Source: Gammaproteobacteria bacterium
GTDB taxonomy: Bacteria; Pseudomonadota; Gammaproteobacteria; Pseudomonadales; Azotimanducaceae
NCBI GenBank assembly: GCA_028824555.1
Contig: JAPPDJ010000048.1
Span: 62,001 to 126,000, forward strand
Direction of reading: 5' to 3'
Length of the DNA: 64,000 nucleotides
Under the pieces are notes generated by a model. The model did no database searches. It saw only the letters and a list, made by a program, of their open reading frames with translations, and was not told where the DNA came from. A program made the translations under genes and the position numbers. Numbering within the stretch: the first letter of the stretch is position 1; the number at the start of each line of letters is the position of its first letter. Below, piece after piece: positions 50,831-62,768 of the stretch.

Positions 50831-52675
50831 ATGCGGTGGGGTGCCGCCGTGGCCCTCGCATTGCTCGCCCCCTGGAGCCACGGCGAGGAAGCGACCCACG
50901 GCTATTCCTACATCTATGGCCTGACCTACCCGCCGGACTTCCCCCATTTCCGCTACGTCAATCCCGCCGCACCCAAGGGCGGCGTCTTGCGCACGCCGGG
51001 GTTCGACAACTACGACAGCTTCAACCCCATCCTCGATCGCGGCGTCCCGCCCGCAGGCATCAGCTTCCTCGGTTTCCCGAAGTTCATCTATGACTCCCTG
51101 CTCGAGCCCGCCATCGACGAACCGGCGAGCCAATACGGTCGCCTCGCCCACACCGTGCGCGTCGCGGGCGACATCATCGAGTTCGAGCTCAGACCCGAAG
51201 CCCGTTGGCACGACGGCGAACCCATCACCGCAGCGGACGTCGCCTTCACCTTCAATGCCGTGCGCGAGCACGGCTCCGTCGAGCTCAAGTCGTCCCTCGC
51301 CAGCGTCGTCGCCGCAGAAGCGCCGACATCACGCACAGTGGTCTTCCGCTTGCAACCGGGCGCCCCAGACGCCGCCACGGTGCCGCTCTTCCTCGGCCGC
51401 ATGGCGATCTTCCCGGAACACTATTGGCGCGAGCGCGACATCAGCAAGACCGTCACCGCGCCGCCCCTCGGCAGCGGCCCCTATCGCGTCGGCCGTTTCA
51501 CTTCCGGGCGCCGGATCGAGTACGACCGAGTGCCGGACTATTGGGGCCGTGACCTGCCGGTGAACCGCGGCCGGTACAACTTCGACACGATCGTGTTCGA
51601 CTACTTCCGCGACGAGCACGTGCGCCGCGAGGCCAAGGCCGCGGGCGTGGTGGATGTGGGTCTCGAATCGGTGGCGAAGAACTGGGCCACCCAATACGAC
51701 AAGCTCCCAGCCGTGCAGGCCGGGCTCCTGAAGAAAGAGCTCGTGCCGCTGACGCAGCCGGCGGGCCTATGGTGGGCCATCATCTGGAATCTGCGCCAGC
51801 CAAGGTTCCAGGACCTGCGCGTTCGCCAGGCGCTCGCCCGCCTCTACGACTTCGCCTACATCAACGACACCCTCTCCTACGGCTTCTACCTCCCCGGTCG
51901 GAGTGTGTTCCAGAACTCGCCCATGGCAGCGGTGGGGTTGCCGAACGAACGCGAACTGGAACTCCTCACGCCATTTCGCGCGGAACTCCCGCCCGAGGTG
52001 TTCGGCGAAGCATTTCAGCCCAGACGCAACGACGGCCCAGGCCCGAGCCGCAATGCCATCGCCGACGCACTGGCCCTGTTCCGGGCTGCCGGCTGGCAGC
52101 TCGAAGACGGCAGCCTTCGCAGCGCGGCCACTGGCGAAGCGTTCCACATCGACTTCGTGGTCATCTCCACCGGCCTCGTGCGAACCCTGCAGCCCTATCT
52201 CGCCACCCTCGAGCGGGTCGGCATCACCGCCACCGCCCGCGCGCCAGAGCTCTCGCACTGGTTCCACCGCATGAGAACGCGCAAGTTCGACGCGGCTCAA
52301 CGCAGCTTCGAGCCAGCGCATGCGCCGGGCCTGCAACTGCGCAACTGGTTCGCTTCGGCCAGCGCCGACATGGAGTACGGCGGCAACTGGGGCGGCATCC
52401 GCCACGCCGGCGTCGATTCCCTGATCGACCACGTCATCAAGGCCCGCACCAAGGACGACTTCCTGGCCGCCACCCGCGCCTTGGACCGTGTCCTGATCTG
52501 GAGCCACTACTTCCTCCCCCGCTTCTCCAGCCCCGGCTACCGCCTGGTCCACTGGGACCGCTTCGGCCGCCCCGAGCACGAACCGCTAGAACGCATCGCC
52601 TACCTCGACACGTGGTGGTGGGACAAGGACAAATCCGCCGCCGTGGACGAAGGGATGACAAGGCTGGGCCTTTGA
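50831..52675 (+). CDS. ABC-transporter solute-binding protein, family 5, YejA-like
   Basis: A 614-residue periplasmic oligopeptide-type binding protein with a short signal peptide (MRWGAAVALALLAPWSHG). YejA-like markers are GYSYIYGLTYPPDFPHFRYVNPAAPKGG, GFDNYDSFNPIL and RPEARWHDGEPITAADVAFTFNAV. No permease or ATPase gene follows, so it would be an orphan or share a transporter encoded elsewhere. Two binding-protein-type motifs (WWWDKDKS and YRLVHWDRFG) close the protein. A terminator follows. Confidence 0.9.
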   Translation: MRWGAAVALALLAPWSHGEEATHGYSYIYGLTYPPDFPHFRYVNPAAPKGGVLRTPGFDNYDSFNPILDRGVPPAGISFLGFPKFIYDSLLEPAIDEPASQYGRLAHTVRVAGDIIEFELRPEARWHDGEPITAADVAFTFNAVREHGSVELKSSLASVVAAEAPTSRTVVFRLQPGAPDAATVPLFLGRMAIFPEHYWRERDISKTVTAPPLGSGPYRVGRFTSGRRIEYDRVPDYWGRDLPVNRGRYNFDTIVFDYFRDEHVRREAKAAGVVDVGLESVAKNWATQYDKLPAVQAGLLKKELVPLTQPAGLWWAIIWNLRQPRFQDLRVRQALARLYDFAYINDTLSYGFYLPGRSVFQNSPMAAVGLPNERELELLTPFRAELPPEVFGEAFQPRRNDGPGPSRNAIADALALFRAAGWQLEDGSLRSAATGEAFHIDFVVISTGLVRTLQPYLATLERVGITATARAPELSHWFHRMRTRKFDAAQRSFEPAHAPGLQLRNWFASASADMEYGGNWGGIRHAGVDSLIDHVIKARTKDDFLAATRALDRVLIWSHYFLPRFSSPGYRLVHWDRFGRPEHEPLERIAYLDTWWWDKDKSAAVDEGMTRLGL

Positions 52676-52702
52676 GCGCGCGTTCGCAGCTTGGCCGTGA
52701 AC

Positions 52703-52735
52703 GGGCCTTCGGAGGGAAGGCATTCTGCCTTCCCT
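52703..52735. repeat. solo REP arm, family C
   Basis: GGGCCTTCGGAGGGAAGGCA, TTC, then TGCCTTCCC, with the same GGCCGTGAAC 5' flank as the copy at 43689. It lies 27 bases after the binding-protein stop. Confidence 0.82.
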
Positions 52736-52785
52736 AGCGCGCCGTCCGGCGCGCCGAACGACCCTTCCGACCAAAACGCCTGTCT

Positions 52786-52836
52786 AGCCCGAGCTCGCGA
52801 CTTTAGCTTCGGCGTCGCTTCGCTCGGGCTTTTTTT
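52786..52836 (+). terminator. terminator overlapping the 3' end of the convergent gene
   Basis: AGCCCGAG (52786-52793) pairs with CTCGGGCT (52823-52830), followed by seven T (counting the last stem base). A small inner stem-loop (GCTTCGGC region) fills the loop. The sequence from 52803 on is also the final codons (ARAKRRRS) and stop of the convergent minus-strand gene. Confidence 0.6.
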
Positions 52837-55112
52837 GGGCACACCGCCGGACAGGCGGTGGCCATGATGGGGGAGCGGGAGAGCCAGCGTTCCAGGTAGT
52901 TGAGCGAGGCGGTATAGTCGCCAGCGAGGAAGGTGCTTTGGGCTGCGCGCCAGAAGATGGATGCCTCCATGGAGGGCGGGTAGACCTCTTTCGCCACATC
53001 AAGAAGGCGCTCGTAGATGCGTGTGGCGGCGGCGTGATTGCCGCGGCCGCCCTCGATCGAGGCGGCGTGCATGTGCAGTTGCACGACGTGCGCCAAGGTG
53101 TAAAGGGGCAGCCGCTTCGACCGCCGAAGTTCCGGGGCCAGCACATCGAGTCCTTCCTCAATGCGATCGTCGAGCATATGTTGCTGAGCCGCTGCCATGC
53201 GCTTGTAGGCGCTGGCCGGGCCGAGGCGTCCCCGTTTAGCTGCTCTTGGCCAGTATTCTGGGAGGGGCTTTAGCGGCACCAACGCACAGACGAGTGGGCA
53301 GGCTTCGTCGAGGATGCCGATCCGGCCGAGGCCCTCCTCCAACAGTCTGAGCGCGCCGGCGTCGTCGCCGCGTTCTCGGTGCTCTCGCGCCAGCAAGGCG
53401 AGTTCCTCCAAGGTGTAGCCGGTGGAGGGCCCGGCGTCGGGTCGCGATTTGGCGCCCATGGGGAACGGTGCTTCGGTCCTGAAAGCGGACTCGGGAAATG
53501 CCGATGCGCGCGGGCCTAACTTCGGCATTCGGGGTGCGCCCATGGGTCGCGAGATGTCGCTCTGCATGTCACGGAAGATCCGTTCCATGAGCACGGGGTC
53601 GAGGCCCGGCATTCCCAGGGGCATGTTGTCCGGCAGTACAGTGGGGGCGGCCTTTGCCGGCGGTGGGTTCGGGACGAAGTCGCCGGGACGCAGGGCGAAC
53701 AGGGGATCGTCCTCGTCGTTGCTGCGCCCTGCCGTGCCGGAGCCGGATGGAGCGATCCGCTGCGCCGTCAGCGCCATTGGCCCATGCGATGGCCGGGACG
53801 GCCGCGTGACGATCTCCTCTGCGGTGGCTACACGGTGCTCGAAGTCCTCCGCGCCCAGCGCGGGTGGTTCGTCAGCGACTTCCTCGCGGTAGATCACTGC
53901 CATGATGCGACGCAGTTCGTCGTACTGCTCGTCCACCGCGCCGGTCAGGCGCACCGTTCGGTTCTCGGTCTCCAGGAGGTGGGGCGCGATGGCCGCGCTG
54001 GTGGATTGACCGAGTTCCTCGAGCAACTGTGTCCACGCCACGGCGGCGTCGCTTTCGCGGGAAGCGCTGTAGAGGTTGGCAACCGCACTCACTACCGTCG
54101 CGAAGTCGTGCTTCGGCAGCCCTTCGCTTGGCGCTTCGTCGTCGCCGCCTGACTGGCCGGAGAGCCCGCCGATCAATGCCACGGCACCGAAGGCTCTGCG
54201 CGCGCGGGCCCGGGCGATGAGCTCTCGGCGGGTGATGGCGCCGCCCTGAACCGCTTGCCGCCAGTTGCGATAGGGCGTGGCCATGCGTTGGCTGAAGGAC
54301 CCGTAGTGGTCGTCCAGGGCATCCACGAATTGCTGCTCGAGGGAGCGGATGCGACGGCCATGCTCGAGCATGGGGTCGTCGCGTGCCGGCAGCCGTTTCA
54401 GCTCCACCACGCCAGCGCCGTTCACGCTTACATGTCCCGCGAAGGACTCCGGCGCGAAGTCGCGCACGAAGCGCACTTCGGCGAGGGCGCGGAGGCGATG
54501 CCGGTCCTTAACTGGCAGGTTCGCCCGCACCCAATCGGCCATGTCGCGCGCAAGCTCGCCGGCGGGCCCGGCGAAGGTGTCGACAGCGGCGACAGTCGTG
54601 CCGTCCGCTTCGGCGACGGAACCGTGGGCTCTCGGCTGCAGCACCGGTGAAGACTCGTAAACGCCGGCAATCCAAGGCCTGCCACTCGCGTCCTGCACCC
54701 ATGCACGAAAGGCGATGCCGTCGCTGTCCGAGCGCAGGATGGCACCGGAGACGATCACATCGAAGGCATGGCTCGCCCGCGGTGTCACCCGCACCGCGCC
54801 CCAGGGCGCCTCCCTTCGTTCCACTGCGGCTTCGAGCGCGGCCTTGATGCGTTCGGCGGTGTAGAGGCTCTCGGCGCGGCGGATTTCCGGCCACACTTCG
54901 CCCGCCGTTGTGGCTTCATCGAAGGGCGCCGCAAGTGGGCTTGTCGAGGGCGGCTCGTGGAGCACGCGGCAGGCTTCGCTGCCGGCATCGCAAGGGGCGA
55001 ACACGGCGACACCGATGTCGAGGGCGGGTTCGAGGGTCGACGATTCCGTCGCGTGGGCCGTGCATGTCGTGACCAAAGCGGCGAGCGCAGTCAGAAGGGG
55101 CGATGCATGCAT
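52803..55112 (-). CDS. large exported protein with helical repeats, family unknown
   Basis: A 769-residue protein with a signal peptide (about 1-20, ending TAHA). The N-terminal third is mixed alpha/beta (LYTAERIKAALEAAVERREAPWGAVRVTP, VIVSGAILRSDSDGIAFRAWV), resembling the outer-membrane-lipoprotein type that computes multi-gene distance scores in no known family. The middle is Pro-rich and disordered (about 440-570). The C-terminus is TPR-like (ALRLLEEGLGRI, AATRIYERLLDVAKE, LAGDYTASLNYLERWL). The start is ATG 55112; the frame is open to 55748 but the upstream part overlaps the mtfA-like gene. Function unknown. Confidence 0.72.
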   Translation of the reverse strand: MHASPLLTALAALVTTCTAHATESSTLEPALDIGVAVFAPCDAGSEACRVLHEPPSTSPLAAPFDEATTAGEVWPEIRRAESLYTAERIKAALEAAVERREAPWGAVRVTPRASHAFDVIVSGAILRSDSDGIAFRAWVQDASGRPWIAGVYESSPVLQPRAHGSVAEADGTTVAAVDTFAGPAGELARDMADWVRANLPVKDRHRLRALAEVRFVRDFAPESFAGHVSVNGAGVVELKRLPARDDPMLEHGRRIRSLEQQFVDALDDHYGSFSQRMATPYRNWRQAVQGGAITRRELIARARARRAFGAVALIGGLSGQSGGDDEAPSEGLPKHDFATVVSAVANLYSASRESDAAVAWTQLLEELGQSTSAAIAPHLLETENRTVRLTGAVDEQYDELRRIMAVIYREEVADEPPALGAEDFEHRVATAEEIVTRPSRPSHGPMALTAQRIAPSGSGTAGRSNDEDDPLFALRPGDFVPNPPPAKAAPTVLPDNMPLGMPGLDPVLMERIFRDMQSDISRPMGAPRMPKLGPRASAFPESAFRTEAPFPMGAKSRPDAGPSTGYTLEELALLAREHRERGDDAGALRLLEEGLGRIGILDEACPLVCALVPLKPLPEYWPRAAKRGRLGPASAYKRMAAAQQHMLDDRIEEGLDVLAPELRRSKRLPLYTLAHVVQLHMHAASIEGGRGNHAAATRIYERLLDVAKEVYPPSMEASIFWRAAQSTFLAGDYTASLNYLERWLSRSPIMATACPAVCPKKARAKRRRS

Positions 55113-55171
55113 CGCCGCCACAAGCGCGGCCGGGAACCTCCGTGGAGGCGACGCCCGGTCTCGTCGTCCGA

Positions 55172-56020
55172 TCACTGGTCCGGCTCGGGAGGAATCCAGT
55201 CCGCGAAATGCCGCGTGTCCTCGCGGAAGAATGCGCAGAACTGCTCGAACACCGCCGGCAGGTTCTCCGCCAGGAACTCGGGTGCGTGGAAGAAATACTC
55301 CACACATACGGCGAAGAACTCCGCCGGATTGGTGGTGGCATAGTCGTCGATGACGGTGGACGCGACCCGCCCTTCCGAGACGGCGCGCTGGCTCTCCTCC
55401 ACCATTCTCGTGTAGGCACCGCGCAGCGCCAGTTGCCAGTGCGTCGGGTTCATCTCTGGATGCAGAACCGGCACGCCGTTCTGCGAGCCGCTGGCCTCGT
55501 CGAGCTTGTGGGCAAACTCGTGCATCACCACGTTGCTGGTGCCGAGTTCCTGCCTCGGCTGGGCCTCGGACCAAGCCAGCACCACCGCGCCCTGCTCCAT
55601 CGACTCGCCGTCGAGTTCCTCGTAACCGGAGTGGACGATGCCTAGTTCGTCCTCTTCCTCGCGTTCGGCGACGAAGGAGCCGGGATAGACAATGATGGTG
55701 CGGAACGGCGCGAATTGATCGAGTTCCATGTGCAGCACCAGCCGACACGCCTGCGCCGCAATCGAAACGGACACGGAGGGATGGATGAGAAATCCCTGCG
55801 CCCCGAAGAAGCGCTTTTCAAGCAGAAAGCGGGTGGATAGATCGCGCAGCCGGCCCTTGGCCGCATCGCTCATGTTGTCGAACACCGGCGAGGCGGCCAT
55901 CACCTGCCGCCAGATGTCGTCGTCGATGGCAAGTCGCGCCAGCCGCCGCGCCTGACGCCCCTCGTGCCAGCTCCGAATCTGGTCGAGAACCGCCAACGGC
56001 GCGCCTGCGATCCGCGTCAC
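55172..56020 (-). CDS. MtfA/M90-family zinc peptidase
   Basis: A 282-residue metallopeptidase like E. coli MtfA, which binds the repressor Mlc and is activated by it. The zinc motif is HEFAH (167-171) and the third ligand is Glu in NPAEFFAVCVEYFF. LVLHMELDQFAPFRTIIVYPGSFV is characteristic. GTG 56020 was chosen: GGGAGG lies about 10 bases upstream and homology begins there. The frame remains open well upstream. Confidence 0.88.
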   Translation of the reverse strand: MTRIAGAPLAVLDQIRSWHEGRQARRLARLAIDDDIWRQVMAASPVFDNMSDAAKGRLRDLSTRFLLEKRFFGAQGFLIHPSVSVSIAAQACRLVLHMELDQFAPFRTIIVYPGSFVAEREEEDELGIVHSGYEELDGESMEQGAVVLAWSEAQPRQELGTSNVVMHEFAHKLDEASGSQNGVPVLHPEMNPTHWQLALRGAYTRMVEESQRAVSEGRVASTVIDDYATTNPAEFFAVCVEYFFHAPEFLAENLPAVFEQFCAFFREDTRHFADWIPPEPDQ

Positions 56021-56093
56021 CTCGTCTGCGCCTCCCTTGGTTCGAGCCTTCTCGCTTGCGGTTGCGATTCGATGGCACTCCCGATTGGTTGCC

Positions 56094-57911
<1,818 letters not shown>

Positions 57912-58027
57912 GAACCCCTCCCTCTCATGCACCAAACCCGGCCTTTGTGCAGGCCGAAAGTTGCAACTACGCCAAACCCGCAAATGTAGCCGCCCCCACG
58001 CGCCAAAAGCAAGGCACGCTGCCAGAC

Positions 58028-58101
58028 GGGCATCGCATGCGTTGCCCCTACGGAAGGATGGCGGTGATGCCCGGACCGTAGGGCCGACGCTTGCGTCGCC
58101 C
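58028..58101. repeat. outward-facing REP pair, family A variant
   Basis: A reverse arm at 58028-58051 (GGGCATCGCATGCGTTGCCC, CTAC) and a GTAG arm at 58078-58101 (GTAGGGCCGACGCTTGCGTC, GCCC). Unlike other pairs, the GTAG ends face each other at the centre. The 339-bp gap 57912-58250 has no other convincing feature. Confidence 0.7.
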
Positions 58102-58250
58102 TTCTTCGGATGGCCCTCTTCGTCCAACAGCGCGGTGCCAGTGCATGAAGGGACGATCTTCGCAGGCAGGGCAATCTGGCTTCCCTGCCGACAGGCGCCC
58201 TTTTCACCCGGCGTAGAATTGTCCCGTGCAGCGGGTTAGGGGAGGCGGGC

Positions 58251-59510
58251 TTGTCGCAGGAGTTGCTGGATCGTCGAAATCAGGTGTTTGGGTCGGGCTC
58301 GGCGCTGTTCTACACCTCGCCGCTCACCATTGTTCGAGGCGAAGGGGTGTCGCTCTTCGATGCCGATGGGCGGCGCTACGTGGACATGTACAACAACGTG
58401 CCGTGCGTTGGGCATTGCCATCCGCATGTGGTGGAGGCGGTGTCGCGACAGGTGGCGACACTCAATGTCCACAGCCGGTATTTGCATGAGTCCATTCTGG
58501 AATACGGCGAGCGGCTCACCGGGCTGCACGCCGACGGCATCGACTCGGTGGTGTTCAGTTGCACCGGCACGGAGGCGAATGAAGTTGCGCTGATGACGGC
58601 GCGGATCGTCACCGAGGGTCGCGGCATTGTTTGCACCGACGCTGCCTATCACGGCAACAGCGTCGCGGTGCGGCAGCTTGCGAGGCCCCAAGACCCGCAC
58701 GGGGAAGTGCGCTCGATTCCGTTCCCTGAGCTGTTGCGCTGCCCGGCCAACGATCCGTTGACCTACTACCTCGACCGCCTGCGCGAAACCATCGCCGGCT
58801 TCGAGCGCGATGGCATCCCCTTTGCCGGAATGCTGGTGTGCCCGCTGCTCGCCAACGAAGGGCTGCCCAACATCCCGCCAGGTTTCATGGCGGAGGCCGC
58901 CAAGTTGGTGCGCGAGGCCGGCGGCGTGGTGGTGGCGGATGAAGTGCAATCGGGGCTTTGCCGTGCCGGCCGTTGGTGGGGCTACGAGGTGAGCGGCTTC
59001 ACGCCGGACATCGTCAGCATGGGCAAGCCCCTGGGGGCCGGCGTGCCGCTTGCCGCAACGGCGGCGTCGCGGGGCCACATCGAGGCGTTCCGCAAGGCGA
59101 CCCGCTACTTCAACACCTTCGCATCGAGTCCCTTGCAGGCGGCCGCCGGCAACGCGGTGCTCGACGTGATCGAGGGCGAGGGCTTGCGCGATCGGGCCGC
59201 AGCGGTGGGCGAGGCCATGCGAACGCGGCTGAGGGAGATGGCCGCTGGCGACGAGCGCATGGCGGACGTGCGGGGCCACGGCTTGTTCGTGGCCGTGGAG
59301 TGGGTGAAGGATGCCGCGAGCATGGAGCCGGATCGGGCCGGAGCCGGCGTGGTCGTCAATGCACTCAAGGATCGGGGTTTCCTGATTGGCGCCGCCGGCG
59401 CCTTTGGCAATGTGCTGAAGATTCGCCCGCCGCTGGTCTTCTCCGCCGCCGATGCCGACGCGTTCCTCGGCGCCTTCGAGGAGGTCGTGAGTTCGGTGGC
59501 AGCCGCCTAA
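58251..59510 (+). CDS. class III PLP enzyme, phospho-lyase/aminotransferase (ETNPPL/PHYKPL-like)
   Basis: A 419-residue PLP enzyme. The PLP lysine is in DIVSMGKPLGAG near 263, with VVADEVQSGLCRAGRWW before it. The N-terminal NNVPCVGHCHPHVVEAV and HSRYLHESILEYGERL, and YFNTFASSPLQAAAG, match the animal AGXT2-like phospho-lyases that split phosphoethanolamine or 5-phosphohydroxylysine. The TTG at 58251 follows GGGAGGCGGGC. The kinase gene starts 12 bases after the stop. Confidence 0.85.
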   Translation: MSQELLDRRNQVFGSGSALFYTSPLTIVRGEGVSLFDADGRRYVDMYNNVPCVGHCHPHVVEAVSRQVATLNVHSRYLHESILEYGERLTGLHADGIDSVVFSCTGTEANEVALMTARIVTEGRGIVCTDAAYHGNSVAVRQLARPQDPHGEVRSIPFPELLRCPANDPLTYYLDRLRETIAGFERDGIPFAGMLVCPLLANEGLPNIPPGFMAEAAKLVREAGGVVVADEVQSGLCRAGRWWGYEVSGFTPDIVSMGKPLGAGVPLAATAASRGHIEAFRKATRYFNTFASSPLQAAAGNAVLDVIEGEGLRDRAAAVGEAMRTRLREMAAGDERMADVRGHGLFVAVEWVKDAASMEPDRAGAGVVVNALKDRGFLIGAAGAFGNVLKIRPPLVFSAADADAFLGAFEEVVSSVAAA

Positions 59511-59522
59511 GCTTTTAGGTCC

Positions 59523-60473
59523 GTGGTAGCTGAACCCGTGCCGGATGCGGCACTGCTGACTGCCGCCCACGAGGCGGTGGCGCACTGGCCGCTTGCGGTG
59601 CGCGATCTCAAGCTGGTGTCGCGTTCCGAGAACTACGCCTTTCGGGTCGAAGACGAACGGGGTCGCCTGTTCGTGTTGCGCCTGCATCGTCCTGGCTACC
59701 ACACATTCGAGGAACTGGTATCGGAACAGACGTGGACGGCGGCGCTGCGCGAGGCTGGCATCGACGTGCCGGTCCCAGTCCTCGCGCGCAGCGGCCAAGG
59801 CTATGCGACGGCATTCGTCGGCGACGAACAACGCTACGCCGGAATGCTGGAATGGGTCCCGGGCGACACCCTAGGCGACCGAATGGACGGTGCCGAGCCC
59901 AAGTTCATCGACGACTGCTACGCCCGCATCGGCGAGGTGATGGCGGCGCTGCACACCCAAGCGTCGGAGTGGCGGGTTCCGGATGGCTTCGCCCGCCACG
60001 CCTTCGACGCCGGCGGACTGATGGGTGTCGGCGGCGGGACGCCCTTCTGGGGGCGGTTCTGGGAATCGCACCTTCTCACGGCCCCTGACCGCTCCATGCT
60101 TGCCGATCTTCGCGACCGCATCGGCCCCGTGCTGGCGAGCTTGGTCCGCACGCCAGCCAACTACGGCATGATCCACGCCGACTTGCACCCCCAAAACGTC
60201 GTCGTCAGCGGCAAGCGCCTGCACGTGATCGACTTCGACGACGCCGGCTTCGGCTGGCACGCATATGACTTTGCCGTCTGCCTCGGCGCACATGGCAGGG
60301 ACGACTTCGCTCGCCGGCAGGCCGCGTTTCTGAACGGCTACCGTCACGTCCGCGAGCCCGACGAACGCATGGTGGCGCTGGTTCCGTTGTTTCTCCTCAT
60401 CCGCTCCCTCGCCTCCATAGGCTGGATCACCGCCCGCCCCGACCTTGCCCGCCCTGGCATGGCCACGGGATAG
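59523..60473 (+). CDS. aminoglycoside-phosphotransferase-family small-molecule kinase
   Basis: A 316-residue kinase. The catalytic loop is [12 protein letters not shown] (Brenner motif HxDxxxxN near 218), and the metal-binding motif is [11 protein letters not shown]. It resembles hydroxylysine kinase / homoserine kinase-type members more than drug-resistance enzymes. Together with the lyase just upstream it suggests phosphorylation of an amino alcohol followed by elimination of phosphate. It starts at GTG 59523. A downstream 179-bp gap has no further gene. Confidence 0.83.
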   Translation: MVAEPVPDAALLTAAHEAVAHWPLAVRDLKLVSRSENYAFRVEDERGRLFVLRLHRPGYHTFEELVSEQTWTAALREAGIDVPVPVLARSGQGYATAFVGDEQRYAGMLEWVPGDTLGDRMDGAEPKFIDDCYARIGEVMAALHTQASEWRVPDGFARHAFDAGGLMGVGGGTPFWGRFWESHLLTAPDRSMLADLRDRIGPVLASLVRTPANYGMIHADLHPQNVVVSGKRLHVIDFDDAGFGWHAYDFAVCLGAHGRDDFARRQAAFLNGYRHVREPDERMVALVPLFLLIRSLASIGWITARPDLARPGMATG

Positions 60474-60652
60474 ATGGCTTGGGTGCGCAGCAATGCCGAG
60501 ACGATGCTTGCCCGGGCGAACCTCTGACCCGCGCCCGCGCGATCTCCGATCGCCCTGCTTCCAAGGTCCCTTGCGCTGTCAGCGACACACCGCTGCGGAG
60601 AAGAGCGCTGCGCCTTGGCTATGATGGGTGCGAAGATGAACGAACGGCTGCC

Positions 60653-62707
60653 ATGAACCACCTTGCCGGCGAGACCAGCCCGTATCTTGCGCAACATGCC
60701 GACAATCCGGTCGATTGGCACCCTTGGGGCGAACCGGCACTCGCTCTCGCCCGCACCGAGGGCCGTCCCATCCTCCTCTCCATCGGCTACTCCGCGTGTC
60801 ATTGGTGCCATGTGATGGCACACGAGTCCTTCGAGCACGAGGCGACGGCGAAGGTGATGAACGAGCGCTTCGTCAACATCAAGGTGGATCGGGAGGAACG
60901 GCCCGATCTCGACCGCGCCTATCAACTCGCACACCACCTGCTCACGCGCCAGAGTGGCGGCTGGCCCCTCACCGCCTTCCTCGATCCAGAGACGTTGCTG
61001 CCGTTCTTCACCGGCACCTACTTCCCGCGCACGCCCCGCCACGGCCTGCCTGGCTTCGTTGATGTGCTGATCCGCATCTCGGACGCCTGGGGCGAGCGCA
61101 CCGAGGACATCCGCGAACAGGGCGACAAGCTGCGCGACATCGTGCAGCAGCTCGACGACGCCAAGGCGGAATCGAAACTGGCCGACGCTGCGCTGCTCCG
61201 GGCGGGGCGAGAGCAGCTAGGCAAGCTCTATGACCCAGACGGCGGCGGCTTCGGCAACGCGCCCAAGTTCCCCATGCCGGGGGCGGTGGAACGGCTGCTG
61301 CGACACTGGCAGCGCGGTCGCGCAAGCGGCGGCCAGCCCGATCGCGAAGCCCTCGACATGGTGATGACCACCCTGACGAAAATGGCGCGAGGCGGCATCT
61401 TCGACCACCTCGGCGGTGGCTTCTGCCGCTATTCCACCGACCGCGAGTGGATGATTCCGCACTTCGAGAAGATGCTCTGCGACAACGGCTCGCTGCTCGC
61501 GCTCTATGCGGACGCCATGGCAGTGGCGCCCGATGCGCTGTTCGAGGGAGCGCTCGGCGACACGGCCGGCTGGATGATGCGCGAGATGCAGCACCCGAGC
61601 GGCGGCTACTACGCCGCCCTCGATGCCGACAGCGACGGCGGCGAGGGCCGGCATTACGTTTGGCGACGGCATGAGGTGAAGCGGCTCCTCACCGAGGACG
61701 AATACCTGGTGGTGGAAACTCTCTACGGCCTCGACCGCCCGGCCAATTTCGAGGGCAAGTGGCACCTGCACCGGCGCGACTCGTGGCGTTCGGTGGCGGA
61801 GCGGCTGTATCTCGATGCCGAAGCCGCCGCCCTACTCTTGGCGAGCGCCCGCGCCAAGCTGTTCGACCACCGCAGCGAGCGACCCCGACCCGCCCGCGAC
61901 GAGAAAGTGCTTGCGGCGTGGAATGGCCTCGCGATTCACGGCATGGTGCAGGCGGCTTTGCGGCTCTCGGAACCGGCGTGGATCGACTCGGCCGCAACGG
62001 CCGCAGCCTTCGTGCGCGAACGCATGGTGCAGGACGAACGCCTGATGGCGAGCTGGACCGGCGGCACGGCAAGGCACCCCGCCTACCTCGACGACTACGC
62101 CAACATGCTGCGCGGCGTGCTGGCGCTCTTGGAAGCACGCTGGGACGATGCCGACTTCGCCTTCGCCCGGCTGCTGGCGGACGGCTTGCTGACGCTCTTC
62201 CTGGATGAGGAGGCGGGCGGTTTCTGGTTCACGGCACACGACCACGAGGAACTCATCCACCGCCCGAAGCCCGTGCTGGACGACGCCCTGCCACCAGGCA
62301 ATGCCATCGCCGTGCGCGCACTCGTGGCCTTCGGGCATCTCACCGCAGAGTCGCGCTACCTCGACGCGGCGCACGCAACCCTCGACTGGGCCCGAGGTTT
62401 CGCAGAACGCCAGCCAGCGGCCCACTCGGCCTTGCTAACCGCCACCGAAGAAGCCACCGAACCCGGCGAAACGGTGATCCTGCGGGGCCCGTCGAACTTG
62501 ATCCAGCCCTGGCTAGAAGCTGCAAGAGACGGCTACCAGCCCACGAGAAGGGTTTACGCCATCCCCTACGACAGCCAAGCGCCGTCGTACCTACCCCGCC
62601 TCGTCACCGCAGAAGCCCGGGCACGAGTAACGGCGTTTGTGTGCCGCGACCTCGTGTGCTCCCCCCCGATCGGCGAACTCGACGACTTCCCGAGCGCCTT
62701 GACGTAG
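60653..62707 (+). CDS. DUF255 thioredoxin-domain protein (YyaL-like)
   Basis: A 684-residue cytoplasmic protein in two parts: an N-terminal thioredoxin-like domain (about 1-165) with CHWC (Cys49, Cys52) in [16 protein letters not shown], then an (alpha/alpha)6-barrel (about 180-660) like that of N-acyl-glucosamine epimerases. The family is widespread (YyaL, human SPATA20), with function unresolved. Full-length homology with no frameshift. ATG 60653 was chosen for homology at [12 protein letters not shown]. Confidence 0.92.
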   Translation: MNHLAGETSPYLAQHADNPVDWHPWGEPALALARTEGRPILLSIGYSACHWCHVMAHESFEHEATAKVMNERFVNIKVDREERPDLDRAYQLAHHLLTRQSGGWPLTAFLDPETLLPFFTGTYFPRTPRHGLPGFVDVLIRISDAWGERTEDIREQGDKLRDIVQQLDDAKAESKLADAALLRAGREQLGKLYDPDGGGFGNAPKFPMPGAVERLLRHWQRGRASGGQPDREALDMVMTTLTKMARGGIFDHLGGGFCRYSTDREWMIPHFEKMLCDNGSLLALYADAMAVAPDALFEGALGDTAGWMMREMQHPSGGYYAALDADSDGGEGRHYVWRRHEVKRLLTEDEYLVVETLYGLDRPANFEGKWHLHRRDSWRSVAERLYLDAEAAALLLASARAKLFDHRSERPRPARDEKVLAAWNGLAIHGMVQAALRLSEPAWIDSAATAAAFVRERMVQDERLMASWTGGTARHPAYLDDYANMLRGVLALLEARWDDADFAFARLLADGLLTLFLDEEAGGFWFTAHDHEELIHRPKPVLDDALPPGNAIAVRALVAFGHLTAESRYLDAAHATLDWARGFAERQPAAHSALLTATEEATEPGETVILRGPSNLIQPWLEAARDGYQPTRRVYAIPYDSQAPSYLPRLVTAEARARVTAFVCRDLVCSPPIGELDDFPSALT

Positions 62708-62768
62708 CCCACCCGCCAACGCTAGCAGCTGGTCGGACTTTGCCGCGAAGCGGCGAAATGCGAGGCTG

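Noticed and set aside
55113-55748. Upstream extension of the large exported protein
   Set aside because: It overlaps the MtfA-like gene, which has a clear zinc motif. A signal peptide begins at 55112.
58236-59831. 531-residue minus-strand frame
   Set aside because: Shadow of the PLP enzyme, whose motifs are unambiguous on the plus strand.
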